From: an uncultured Clostridium sp.
Lineage (GTDB): Bacteria > Bacillota > Clostridia > TANB77 > CAG-508
Reading direction: 5' to 3'
Length of the DNA stretch: 38,792 nucleotides
Assembly: GCA_947651825.1 (NCBI GenBank)
Contig: CANTAQ010000011.1
Span: 1 to 38,792, forward strand
Within the stretch, counting starts at the first letter, position 1. Each line of letters begins with the position of its first letter. The notes beneath the pieces are model-generated. The model was given only the letters and a program-made list of their open reading frames with translations. It did no database searches and was not told where the DNA came from. Below are positions 10,001 to 16,984 of the stretch, piece after piece. A program made the position numbers and the translations under genes.

Positions 10001-12130
10001 GAATTTTGGAGTTTATCAGAAAATATAAATCAAAAACCTCAGGAATACTATATAACATATGGATTTGGTTATGTATATCTAAAGACAATGAAGGATGAAA
10101 TATTACACGAAATTGAAACTTTTGTTGCAAAGGAAGAAAGTGTAAAAATAAATATTTTAAAATTGACTAATACTTCCGCAGAAAAAAAGATTTTAAAATT
10201 GTTATATTATATAAAACCAGTAATTGGAGAAGATGAGATAAGAACATCAGGTTTTATAAAAGTAAATGAAGAAAACAATGTTATTACAGCTAAAAATTTA
10301 TATACAGATGAATTTAAAGGAAGAGTAGTATATTGCAGTAGTAATGAGAAAATAAAATCTTTCACAGGTAGTAAAAATGAGTTTATGGGAAATAAAGATG
10401 TAGAAACTCCTCAAGCAATAAATTTAGCAGAACTTGGTGATAGTACAGGTTTGGGAGAAAGTTCATGTATAGCAATGGAAATAGAGATAGAATTAGAAGC
10501 ATATGAAAATAAAGAAGTTGTACTATTGTTAGGAGAAGAAAGCAATTTGTTAGATGCAAAGAATATGGCATATAAATATTCGAAAATATCAAATTGCAAA
10601 ACAGAGTTAAATGAAGTAAAGCAATATTGGTATGAACTATTAACAAGAATACAGGTAAAAACTCCTTTAGAATCTATGAATATAATGCTTAATGGATGGT
10701 CAATTTATCAGACTATAGTTTCGAGACTATGGGCAAGAAGCGGATACTATCAATCAGGAGGAGCTATAGGATTTAGAGACCAGCTACAAGATACCTTAGG
10801 AATAAAATATATTGAAACAGATTTAATGAAAAAGCAAATTATAACACAAGCAAGTCATCAATTTATAGAAGGTGATGTAGAGCATTGGTGGCATGAGGAA
10901 ACAAATAGAGGAATCAGAACAAGATTTTCAGATGACTTTTTATGGCTTGTATATGTAGTATGTGAATATATAGAATATAGTGGCGACACAAGTATTTTAG
11001 AAATAGAAACTCCTTATTTAAGTGGTGAACAACTTGAAGATGGTGTGGATGAAAAATATAATGTATATTTAGAGTCAGATATAAAAGGTACAATATACGA
11101 ACATTGTATAAAGGCAATAGAAAAATCATTAAATTTTGGAGAAAATGGTTTGCCAAAGATAGGCTCAGGGGACTGGAATGATGGACTAAATACAGTTGGT
11201 AATAAAAATAAAGGAGAAAGTATATGGCTTGGATTTTTTATATATGATATTCTGACAAGATTTATACCAATTGTAGAAGGCAAAGGAGATATTGGGAAAG
11301 TAAGAAGATATAAGGAAACTCAAGAAAATCTAAAGAGAGCCTTAAACACAGCTGGATGGGATGGAAGATGGTTTAAGAGAGCATACACAGATGATGGGGA
11401 ACCAATTGGAAGCATAGAAAATGAGGAATGTAGAATAGATAGTATTTCTCAAAGTTGGGGAGTAATTTCAGGAGCAGCAGATAATGATAAAAAGTATATA
11501 TCAATGGAAAGCTTGGAGAATCATTTAATAGATAAAGAAAATGGTATTATAAAATTGTTAGATCCACCATTTGAAAAAACTAAAATAGAACCAGGCTATA
11601 TAAAATCTTATCTACCAGGAGTAAGAGAAAATGGAGGACAGTATACACATGCAGCAATGTGGGCAATAATGGCATTTAGCAAATTAGGATTTGGAGATAA
11701 AGCAGTGGAATATTATAGAATGATAAATCCTATAGAACATGCAAGAACGAAGGAAACCGCCATAAAATATAAAGTAGAGCCATATGTAATTGCAGCAGAT
11801 ATATATGGAGCAGAAAGTTTGGCAGGTAGAGGTGGTTGGACATGGTATACAGGTTCAAGTAGTTGGTTTTATAAAATTGGAATAGAAGAAATTTTAGGAT
11901 TGAAAATAAAAAATGGAGTATTAAGAATAGAACCATGTATAGCAAGAGAATGGAAAGAATACAGCATTAGATATAGATATAAAAACAGTATATATAATAT
12001 AAAAATAAAAAACGAACATGGAAAAAATACAGGTATAGAAAAATTTATTGTTAATGGAAAAGAAATACCAGAAAAAGAAATAAGACTAAATGGAGATGAG
12101 GGAATATATGAAATAGAAGTTGAAATGTAA
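4076..12130 (+). CDS. Cyclic beta-1,2-glucan synthase (GT84-GH94, NdvB/Cgs family)
   Basis: A giant membrane enzyme of 2684 residues, close to the ~2800 usual for NdvB-type synthases. These use UDP-glucose to build and cyclise beta-1,2-glucan. Order: N-terminal cytoplasmic region; membrane segments near 388-440; GT-A glycosyltransferase with LDSDTNL (about 597) as the DxD-type site and RSHRWTRGDWQ (about 745); further membrane segments near 800-960; a glycoamylase-like region containing TVDSGNFIGY (about 1085) and MAHHQGL; two beta-sandwich regions; and a C-terminal GH94 phosphorylase-like domain with VEHWWHEETNRG and GDWNDGLN (about 2365), which carries the family's catalytic Asp. GTG at 4076 is preferred because AGGAGTGAGG lies 4 bases upstream; an in-frame ATG at 4019 has no ribosome site. 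It is monocistronic. Such genes are best known in proteobacteria, but related ones occur in Firmicutes. Product size and export are not predictable here. Confidence 0.88.
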   Translation: MNYNKNKFISIKGFILSKEQIQEYMRKFAVEYEIKEKSSITTYPIPRLNDNFKFIEKTYSLLNEHIKKNINIYSAGEWLLDNFYIIEETVKRITSTLNTKDYKNFNSITNGSYKDFARVYVLASEIVAFTDNKIDEEILKLSLLSYESEKSLKMEEIWNLPIFLEISIIENIRKICEKIYINQIQKERVEDIVSRLVEKKDTFKQSYKLTKEEANIYKNKRYSFIEYMSYKLKKYGKQGTPYLDILEQEVNKTGITISEAIKKEHVDMAIQKVSMGNSITSLREISRISFLNLFEEINGVEEILKNDPMDIYSKMDYKTKEYYRNSIKVLSDKSKISEIYIAKKVLELAQNSRNDKKRHIGYYLISDGVNILKKELGIKVKKKRNKSKLYILSVFIVTTILSVLFGLYAYYKSNAILGIILGLLAYIPISEIYIQLLNYILIKTVKTRLLPKLDFTNGIPKEYGTIVVIPTIISNKEKVKELFRKLEVYYLANKSENLYFALLGDCTSSSNEEEEFDEEIVRIGIEEAEKLNDKYGQKKFSFLYRRRTWNTGEHCYLGWERKRGLLCEFNDYLINGENKFRANTLDRKLNIKYVITLDSDTNLVLETAKQLVGTMAHILNTPILDKQKNVIIEGHALIQPRVGVELNSSRKSLFTKIYAGAGGTDSYANAISDVYQDNFDEGIFTGKGIYDLKLFHKILCKEIPENKVLSHDLLEGSYLRCGLASDILLLDGTPFKYSSYMARSHRWTRGDWQICSWLKSRIKIKDGTTRLNPLNRLSKFKILDNLRRSLLPVSTMILILTSVLNLIISKEFIWSINILALISYSMPTILDLINYIIFKKNINPEFISAYKNMIKAISGIKASMYRVFLEIAFLPHKSYMMLNAIIKTIYRLNISKQNLLEWMTSEEAERQSKNTLGSYYKNMITNSIVGGALIFVGIIYFNIYLIIIGIIFVLGPLLAYAVSQEYKEIDVIGNKEKKYLLDIGERTWQFFSDNINEKNNFLPPDNYQEDRKEIVAYRTSSTNIGLGLLAVCSAYDLGYIDIDKCLDLLSKMLQTIDRMPKWEGHLYNWYNTLNLEPLIPRYISTVDSGNFIGYMYTLKQFLLGIDNEICSGLVNIIDKIIENTNFSILYDYKKKIFSIGFNVEENKLTDSYYDLLASEARQASLIAIAKHEVPAKHWNSLSRTLTTLNKYKGLVSWSGTAFEYLMPNINIRSYKGSLLDESCRFMVMSQKEYAKKLGIPWGISEAAFNLRDLNNNYQYKAFGIPWLGLKRGLEEDMVISPYSIFLSMKYDVKDAIDNLKKLEKESMYDKYGFYESIDYTISRLKYGNIAEPVRTYMAHHQGLILLSINNLINKDILVKRFSQNPEIEAIDILLQERMPEKAIITKEKKEKVEKLKMKNYGNYIEKVYTKVNNNLNNCNAISNGTYTVCNTMDGAGFSKYKNILVNRYKETADYKQGIFFYIKNLNNKQIWENTPNGNSKIIFAPDKTEFQRRNGNIDTKTKIIVSPEDSVEIRRLELKNIGNNIETLEVTSCFEPVLSTDIQDYSHAAFNNLFLIFSRKEDGSIIIKRKKRGEKQKDVFLGVNLYTESEIIGDIEYEIDREKFMGIGNFKTPESITNSKPFSKKIALVTDPEVAIKKTIKIMPNETIKLDLIICVSYEEDKINQLLQEYSNISSIEKTFELSKAHTEAENIYLGVTGKDIETYQKVLSYLIFQNPMKKQILKKLPERIYSQSELWKYGISGDLPILLVRIKDINDIDIIGECLKAMEFFRAKNIKIDLVILNEEKNSYENYMKFEIEDVIQNKQLAYLKNVFGGIFIINKKEISQKDVDLLRFRANLEFDARLGDIKTQINDLEEEYERNSKRIEEKKNELIFIEDKQEILMFEDYNNLKYYNDYGGFSESGLEYKIKLNKGNKLPTVWSMVLANPKFGTVITQNLGGFTWDENSRLGRISAWNNNPSMDIPSEIIYIKDKKTGEFWSLSENINQKPQEYYITYGFGYVYLKTMKDEILHEIETFVAKEESVKINILKLTNTSAEKKILKLLYYIKPVIGEDEIRTSGFIKVNEENNVITAKNLYTDEFKGRVVYCSSNEKIKSFTGSKNEFMGNKDVETPQAINLAELGDSTGLGESSCIAMEIEIELEAYENKEVVLLLGEESNLLDAKNMAYKYSKISNCKTELNEVKQYWYELLTRIQVKTPLESMNIMLNGWSIYQTIVSRLWARSGYYQSGGAIGFRDQLQDTLGIKYIETDLMKKQIITQASHQFIEGDVEHWWHEETNRGIRTRFSDDFLWLVYVVCEYIEYSGDTSILEIETPYLSGEQLEDGVDEKYNVYLESDIKGTIYEHCIKAIEKSLNFGENGLPKIGSGDWNDGLNTVGNKNKGESIWLGFFIYDILTRFIPIVEGKGDIGKVRRYKETQENLKRALNTAGWDGRWFKRAYTDDGEPIGSIENEECRIDSISQSWGVISGAADNDKKYISMESLENHLIDKENGIIKLLDPPFEKTKIEPGYIKSYLPGVRENGGQYTHAAMWAIMAFSKLGFGDKAVEYYRMINPIEHARTKETAIKYKVEPYVIAADIYGAESLAGRGGWTWYTGSSSWFYKIGIEEILGLKIKNGVLRIEPCIAREWKEYSIRYRYKNSIYNIKIKNEHGKNTGIEKFIVNGKEIPEKEIRLNGDEGIYEIEVEM

Positions 12131-12151
12131 AATAATGATAAGTATAGGAAT

Positions 12152-12187
12152 AACAAAGGGGAGGGATAATTAACCATCCCCTTTGTT
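12152..12187 (+). terminator. Hairpin after the glucan synthase gene
   Basis: An 11 bp stem, AACAAAGGGGA (12152-12162) with TCCCCTTTGTT (12177-12187), loop of 14. No clear T run follows on either strand, so termination would be weak. Confidence 0.45.
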
Positions 12188-12274
12188 AGCGAAATACCTC
12201 AATTTTATCATCTAGTATAATTGTAGAACTTTTGGCACTATTAATCAAATCGTATCAGCTTTGTGTATTTAAAA

Positions 12275-12616
12275 TTAATATTTATTACATAGAAAATCAA
12301 GGTAATTTAAAAGATGTTCTTGATTTTCTTTTGGTAATGAACGATATTTGGCAAGAAAACATTGAGTTTCAATTTCAGTTTGTGTGAGAGAAATTACTTT
12401 TTGTGGATTATTAGTAAGACCAAGTAAATAATCGGTTGAACAATTGAAAAAATTTGCCAATTTTATTAAATTGGAAACAGTAGGAAGTGAAACTCCTTGC
12501 TCATATTGAGATATTAATTCTTGGCTAACTTCCATATCTATAGAAAGTCTTACTTGTGTAAGCTTTTTTCTTTTTCTAATTTCTTTTAAATTATCCATTT
12601 TAAAATTAGTATTCAT
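12275..12616 (-). CDS. XRE-family transcriptional regulator
   Basis: 113 residues. A helix-turn-helix of the Cro/C1 type fills the N-terminal ~70 residues: IRKRKKLTQVRLSIDMEVSQ, then ISQYEQG and the LIKLANFFNCSTDYLLGL ending typical of the family. The C-terminal tail of about 40 residues is helical and probably dimerises. ATG at 12616 is chosen because AGAGGTGG lies just upstream; an internal ATG at 12598 is the alternative. It is transcribed away from the NatAB exporter genes and separated from them by 299 bp, so it could regulate them, but no operator is evident. Target and ligand unknown. Confidence 0.85.
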   Translation of the reverse strand: MNTNFKMDNLKEIRKRKKLTQVRLSIDMEVSQELISQYEQGVSLPTVSNLIKLANFFNCSTDYLLGLTNNPQKVISLTQTEIETQCFLAKYRSLPKENQEHLLNYLDFLCNKY

Positions 12617-12849
12617 TTTGCCACCTCTAAAACAGTTATATTATACAAATAATAACTGCTACTTATAGTAGTGAGAGTTATAATGCATAGAAGTAACACT
12701 TGTGAAAAGTAAAAAACTATATAGTATAATATACTTGTTTTTAGTATTTGATTTATAAAAATTAAATCCATTTTACTGGAGATTAACTTGTACAAAAGCA
12801 TGTAGGGAGGATTTTAATCGCCCATATAACGATAATATTTGCAAAACTA

Positions 12850-12878
12850 TTGAAAACAACAATTAAACGCAGTATAAT
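12850..12878 (+). promoter_or_regulatory. Promoter of the NatAB-type exporter operon
   Basis: TTGAAA (12850-12855), 17 bp, TATAAT (12873-12878), 37 bases before the ATG at 12916. The rest of the 12617-12915 gap holds AT-rich sequence with a short palindrome near 12714 (ACTATATAGT) and no supportable gene. Confidence 0.65.
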
Positions 12879-12915
12879 TAAAAAGAATTTAAAAGATTAA
12901 AAGAGGGAGGAAAAT

Positions 12916-13812
12916 ATGGGATTAGAGTTAAAAGATGTTTGCAAAGTTTTTGGAGACAAAGAAGCAGTACATAAGATAAACTTAAAGCTTGATAAACCAG
13001 GAGTTTATGGACTACTTGGAACAAATGGTGCTGGAAAAACAACTACAATAAGAATGATTCTTGGAATTATTAAAAAAACTTCTGGTATAGTTACTTGGAA
13101 TGGAAAAGAGGTAATCAGAGAAAATGTTAATTTTGGATATTTACCAGAAGAAAGAGGGGTTTATCCTAAAACAAAAGTATATGATCAACTTTTATATTTT
13201 GCAAAATTAAAAGGAATGAAAAAAGAAGAGGCAAGTAAGGCGATAGACTATTGGCTAAAAAGGTTAGAAGTTGAAGAATATAGAAATGTACAAGCAGATA
13301 AGTTATCAAAAGGAAACCAACAAAAAATCCAATTTATAACGGCAATTTTACATGATCCAGAGCTAATAGTATTAGATGAACCTTTTAGTGGACTAGATCC
13401 AATTAATACAGAGATTTTAAAAACAGCAATTAAGGAACTAATAAGCAAAGGAAAATACATAATAATGTCAAGCCATCAAATGGCATCTGTTGAAGAATTT
13501 TGTACAGATATAACTATACTAAATAGAGGTAAAACAGTATTGCAAGGTAATTTACCAAGAATAAAAAATAGTTATAAATCTGATAAAATAGAAATAAGTA
13601 CAGAACAACCTATAGAAGATTTTATTAAGAAATCTGGATTAGAAGTTTTAGAGAGAAGAGAAGAAGACTATATTTTAAAGATAAAAAGCGAAGAGCAAGG
13701 ACATGATATTTTAAAAGAGTTAATGGATAAAAATATAGGAATAAGAAAATTTGAGATGAAGAAGCCTAGCTTAAATGAAATCTTTATAGAAAAGGTTGGT
13801 GATGTACAATGA
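12916..13812 (+). CDS. ABC transporter ATP-binding protein (NatA type)
   Basis: 298 residues, the cytoplasmic ATPase of an ABC-2 exporter. Walker A GTNGAGKTT (about 35-43), Q-loop region FGYLPEERG, signature LSKGNQQKIQ, Walker B LIVLDEPFSGLDP and H-loop SSHQ are all present. The last ~80 residues form the extra C-terminal domain seen in NatA-like and related drug or sodium exporter ATPases. The start follows GGGAGGAAAAT. Its stop overlaps the start of the permease gene by four bases (ATGA), so the two are translationally coupled. Exported substrate cannot be told; sodium, antibiotics or peptides are options. Confidence 0.92.
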   Translation: MGLELKDVCKVFGDKEAVHKINLKLDKPGVYGLLGTNGAGKTTTIRMILGIIKKTSGIVTWNGKEVIRENVNFGYLPEERGVYPKTKVYDQLLYFAKLKGMKKEEASKAIDYWLKRLEVEEYRNVQADKLSKGNQQKIQFITAILHDPELIVLDEPFSGLDPINTEILKTAIKELISKGKYIIMSSHQMASVEEFCTDITILNRGKTVLQGNLPRIKNSYKSDKIEISTEQPIEDFIKKSGLEVLERREEDYILKIKSEEQGHDILKELMDKNIGIRKFEMKKPSLNEIFIEKVGDVQ

Positions 13813-15026
13813 AAAATTTATGGACAGTAGCACAATTTACAATAAAAGATATGCTAAGTAGAAAATCATTCATTATTTCTACAATAATTATTTTAGCTAT
13901 AATTGTAGTAGCATTCAATATTCCAAATATAATGAACAAATTTAATGGAGAAGGATTTGACGAAAAAGTATTAGTAATAGATTCAGAAGATTTATTTGGT
14001 GATAGTGTAGCACTGTTAGAACAAATGGACTTAGAATATAAATTTGAATTTATAAAGGAAAACTTGACTAAAGAGCAAATAAAAGAAAAAATAGATAATA
14101 AAGAAATAGATATATGTCTTAGATTTACAGAAGAAAATGGGGAAATTAAAATGGAATACATAGTGGAAAGTTCAGCAAGTACAATGGGAGAAGTTCCAAA
14201 AAGCTTAACTATGGCATTCCAAAGTCTATATAGTAGTAAAAGAATTAATGAGCTAAATATAACACCTGAAGAATTAGCTGCTATTTCTCCACAATTCAAT
14301 ATAGAAGTACTAGAAACAGATGAAAATGCAGCAAAGGGAAATTTATTTATAATGATGATGATTTCAGTAGTATTATTCTATGCAATAATATTCTGTGCAC
14401 AACAAGTATCAACAGCAATAACAACAGAGAAAACATCTAAAATAATAGAAACATTAGTAACATCAACAAAACCATCAACAATAGTACTTGGAAAAACACT
14501 TGGAATAGGACTAATAGGGATTTTACAAATAGTGTTAATAATAGTAACAGCAATACTATCAGCACATTTTTGTATGGATCCAGAAATATTAGGAGCAATT
14601 TTTGATTTATCGAATATTACGCCTCAATTAGTAGCTATAACTATAGTATATTTCATTTTTGGATATGCATTATATTCTTTAGGATTTGCTTTAACAGGTT
14701 CAACTGTAAACAAACCAGAAGAAGTACAAGCAGCAAATACTCCAATAACATTTATAGCAATAGCAGGATTTTATTTGGCATATTTCTCAATGATGAATCC
14801 AAGTAGTAATTTAAATAAAATATCAGGATTACTTCCAATATCATCACCATTTAGTATGCCACTTAGGGTAATGATGGGGACAGCTACGACTGGAGAATTA
14901 ATATCATCAATAGCAATTCTTGCAGTTACTACATTAATTGTTGCAGTTGTTTCAATAAGAATTTATTCATCAGCAATTTTAAATATAGGAACTAAAAAGG
15001 GATTATTTGGAAGATTTAAGAAATAG
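13809..15026 (+). CDS. ABC-2 type transporter permease (NatB type)
   Basis: 405 residues, membrane partner of the upstream ATPase. An N-terminal membrane anchor (about 20-40) is followed by an extracytoplasmic domain of ~140 residues and then five or so membrane segments beginning LFIMMMISVVLFYAIIF (about 178). The cytoplasmic segment TTEKTSKIIETLVTST is the typical ABC-2 motif contacting the ATPase. The NatB-like layout with a large extracellular loop after the first helix supports the call. It overlaps the ATPase gene by four bases and is closed by the terminator at 15038-15067. Confidence 0.9.
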   Translation: MKNLWTVAQFTIKDMLSRKSFIISTIIILAIIVVAFNIPNIMNKFNGEGFDEKVLVIDSEDLFGDSVALLEQMDLEYKFEFIKENLTKEQIKEKIDNKEIDICLRFTEENGEIKMEYIVESSASTMGEVPKSLTMAFQSLYSSKRINELNITPEELAAISPQFNIEVLETDENAAKGNLFIMMMISVVLFYAIIFCAQQVSTAITTEKTSKIIETLVTSTKPSTIVLGKTLGIGLIGILQIVLIIVTAILSAHFCMDPEILGAIFDLSNITPQLVAITIVYFIFGYALYSLGFALTGSTVNKPEEVQAANTPITFIAIAGFYLAYFSMMNPSSNLNKISGLLPISSPFSMPLRVMMGTATTGELISSIAILAVTTLIVAVVSIRIYSSAILNIGTKKGLFGRFKK

Positions 15027-15037
15027 AACAGAAAAAT

Positions 15038-15067
15038 ACAGCTAGATTTTGTCTAGCTGTGTTTTTT
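15038..15067 (+). terminator. Terminator of the exporter operon
   Basis: 9 bp stem ACAGCTAGA (15038-15046), loop TTTTG, TCTAGCTGT (15052-15060), then GTTTTTT. Confidence 0.85.
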
Positions 15068-15083
15068 ATAAATTTAGATGGAA

Positions 15084-15475
15084 AAATTGCAGTTAGTGTG
15101 AGGAAAATATTGATAATATCACAAATCATTATGAATTATTTTCAAACTCCGTTCTCCACCCGCTTTAATTGAAGAGAATACAACAAATGTATTGGCACGA
15201 TAAGAACTAACAATAAAGCGAATCGCTTCGGCAAAAATGCTACGCATTTACGTTGCCCTGAAGCGTTAGCTGGTCGAACTCGTTTTCAAATAATTATAAT
15301 GATTTGCTTTTATTGAAATTTAGTACAGAGTAGCCAAACGCAGGAGTTTCATATTTATTTTGTTTGAAGAGCCGAGCCTCCTTCTTTGGCGTATCAAACG
15401 TGGGTTCAATAAAAAATAAATATGAAAGCTCCGACGAGATTTGGCGGACTGTAAAAGTAAAACAAACTGCAATTT
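15084..15475 (+). repeat. Dispersed repeat, copy B, with nested inverted repeats
   Basis: 15084-15321 matches copy A at 178-415. The whole 392-base unit is bounded by an 11 bp inverted repeat, AAATTGCAGTT (15084-15094) and AACTGCAATTT (15465-15475). Inside lie the 185 bp core with ~25 bp inverted ends (15122-15306) and a second long hairpin, TTTCATATTTATTTT (15347-15361) against its perfect complement at 15413-15427, extended by GCCAAA/TTTGGC. No protein is credible. It fills most of the 507 bp gap between the exporter operon and the pilin-like gene. Confidence 0.65.
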
Positions 15476-15491
15476 GCATTTCTAATGAAAC

Positions 15492-15526
15492 AAAAAAATC
15501 AGGATTTATCAAAATCCTGATTTTTG
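15492..15526 (-). terminator. Terminator of the prepilin-like gene
   Basis: Stem AAATCAGGATTT against AAATCCTGATTT with a short loop; on the minus strand a run of seven Ts follows. It lies just beyond the stop codon at 15534. Ts also follow on the plus strand. Confidence 0.8.
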
Positions 15527-15533
15527 TTTTATA

Positions 15534-16622
15534 TTATAGGCTAATTGTTCTAGGTGCATCTGCGGTTCCACCATCAGTAGAAATCTTAATATTAGATCCA
15601 AGAGAAACTACTGGACGTACACGATGATTTCCACCGCCCTCTGTGTATATGGCTGAAGGGAGAAATCCAGAACCTGTAAGTGTGGCATTGCTCACATTGC
15701 GCAAGCCAAAGTTTGCAATAGAAGAGTGGCACTCAGCAAAACGAGAAGCAAGCCAATATGATGTGCCAGTATTAAAAATAAGTTCATGGAATGTAGCATT
15801 ATCAAAGTAGTTATCTGGTGTATTGTCAAAGTGATAATATGTTTGCTGTACTTCTAATGTTCCTTTTTGAGTATATGTTGCAGTTGTAGGTGTTGTATAA
15901 TAATCTTTACTTTCTTCTGCAGTTGTTTTTCCTACATGGTCATATATATCTGGTGAGTATGAAGAATTGCCACTATATGTTTGTGTTTGTCCATATTGAG
16001 TATTTGAATCGGAATTAGAATAAGCATTTCTAGCAGCAATGCCAGTGCTATTAAATTTTGGTTCAATATCTTCTAAGTCAATACTTCTAGCAGTAACGCC
16101 TAGAGTAGAATTAGAATATTGCGATTTACATAGGTTATTTAATAATAATACACCATTATTGAAACCTAAAGTACCTCTAATATATACAACGGTTGCAGTA
16201 GGAGAATCAGAAATGATATCAACAGAACCATTATCATTTATGTTCATAACTCTCCATTTTAATGTTGTATCTTGTGGTATTCCTTCATCATTAGATGTTT
16301 CAAAACCCATATAATTTTCTGCAGTGTCTGGTGTGTAATCAATATAATCTCCTACTTTTAAGAAACTTCTATCGGTAGTCATAGAATCACCATTTTGTTC
16401 ACCAGTGTATTGGTTAACTGTATCATTAATGTAATTATCATTACCAATATTAGATTCTTTTTCTTCTTCAGATTTCCAACCTTGAGTAGCATTTTTAGCG
16501 TGACCAAAAAGCCCACTATTAACAGCAGTATTAACAGTAACAGCAACTAGAATAAGCATAACAATAATAGTGATAATTAAAGCTATTAAGGTAATACCAG
16601 AATTGTTTGAATTTTTTAACAT
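15534..16622 (-). CDS. Prepilin-like secreted protein (type IV pilin/pseudopilin N-terminus)
   Basis: 362 residues. The N-terminus MLKNSNNSG followed by ITLIALIITIIVMLILVAVTV is a prepilin leader: short positively charged stretch, Gly9 at the -1 cleavage position, then a hydrophobic helix. The Glu at position +5 of classical pilins is absent. The HAKNATQGW segment after the helix is shared with the gene at 31923-32728. The body is a Ser/Thr/Asn-rich extracellular domain ending in motifs such as TSYWLASR, NFGLR and RVRPVVSL, seen in many large pilin-like proteins of gut Clostridia. RBS TCCTCC (complement) lies at 16631-16636. Single gene with the shared promoter at 16678-16738. No pilus assembly genes are in the window. 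Function (adhesion or substrate binding) is inferred only from the architecture. Confidence 0.8.
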   Translation of the reverse strand: MLKNSNNSGITLIALIITIIVMLILVAVTVNTAVNSGLFGHAKNATQGWKSEEEKESNIGNDNYINDTVNQYTGEQNGDSMTTDRSFLKVGDYIDYTPDTAENYMGFETSNDEGIPQDTTLKWRVMNINDNGSVDIISDSPTATVVYIRGTLGFNNGVLLLNNLCKSQYSNSTLGVTARSIDLEDIEPKFNSTGIAARNAYSNSDSNTQYGQTQTYSGNSSYSPDIYDHVGKTTAEESKDYYTTPTTATYTQKGTLEVQQTYYHFDNTPDNYFDNATFHELIFNTGTSYWLASRFAECHSSIANFGLRNVSNATLTGSGFLPSAIYTEGGGNHRVRPVVSLGSNIKISTDGGTADAPRTISL

Positions 16623-16677
16623 TTAAAATTTCCTCCTTTGAATATTCTCTACATGAAATATCATGCATAATAAATTA

Positions 16678-16738
16678 ATTATAATGGTTATACAACCAAT
16701 AGTAAATAGTGCAACTAAAAATGTAATAAAAATGTAAT
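16678..16738 (-). promoter_or_regulatory. Pilin-type promoter, copy 2, with tandem TGTAAT boxes
   Basis: Minus-strand -35 TTTACT (16701-16706), 17 bp, -10 TATAAT (16678-16683). TGTAAT boxes at 16722-16727 and 16733-16738, 11 bp apart and 15 bp upstream of the -35. Spacing is identical to the other two copies. Confidence 0.75.
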
Positions 16739-16819
16739 ATAAAACAATTGCAAAATGTAAATGATGCTAAAGACTTTATACAACTGCAAATAAGTACGAT
16801 AATAGAGGTAATTAAATTT

Positions 16820-16836
16820 TGTCGAATTTTGACGAA
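16820..16836 (+). promoter_or_regulatory. Tandem Spo0A-type boxes upstream of comM
   Basis: TGTCGAA (16820-16826) and TGACGAA (16830-16836), both fitting the known 0A-box consensus TGNCGAA, in the same orientation with a 10 bp period. They lie 149 bp before the comM start and about 115 bp upstream of the divergent pilin-type -35. The remaining 16740-16984 sequence shows no gene. Confidence 0.5.
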
Positions 16837-16984
16837 CGATTTTTATTGCAAAACAGTTAAAAATATGATAAAAATAAAACAATTCAAGGCAAGTTCTATT
16901 GCCTAAATAAGTTTTAATTTCAAAGAAATTTAATTCTATAAATTATCCAATAAATGAAGAAATAAAATAAGGAGGAGATAACAT

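Noticed and set aside
12613..12801. Minus-strand 62-residue open frame upstream of the small XRE gene
   Set aside because: No ribosome site or family resemblance; it lies in the promoter region of the exporter operon.
15364..15627. Open frame within repeat copy B
   Set aside because: It crosses the hairpin, the terminator and the end of the pilin-like gene; it is not conserved in copy A.
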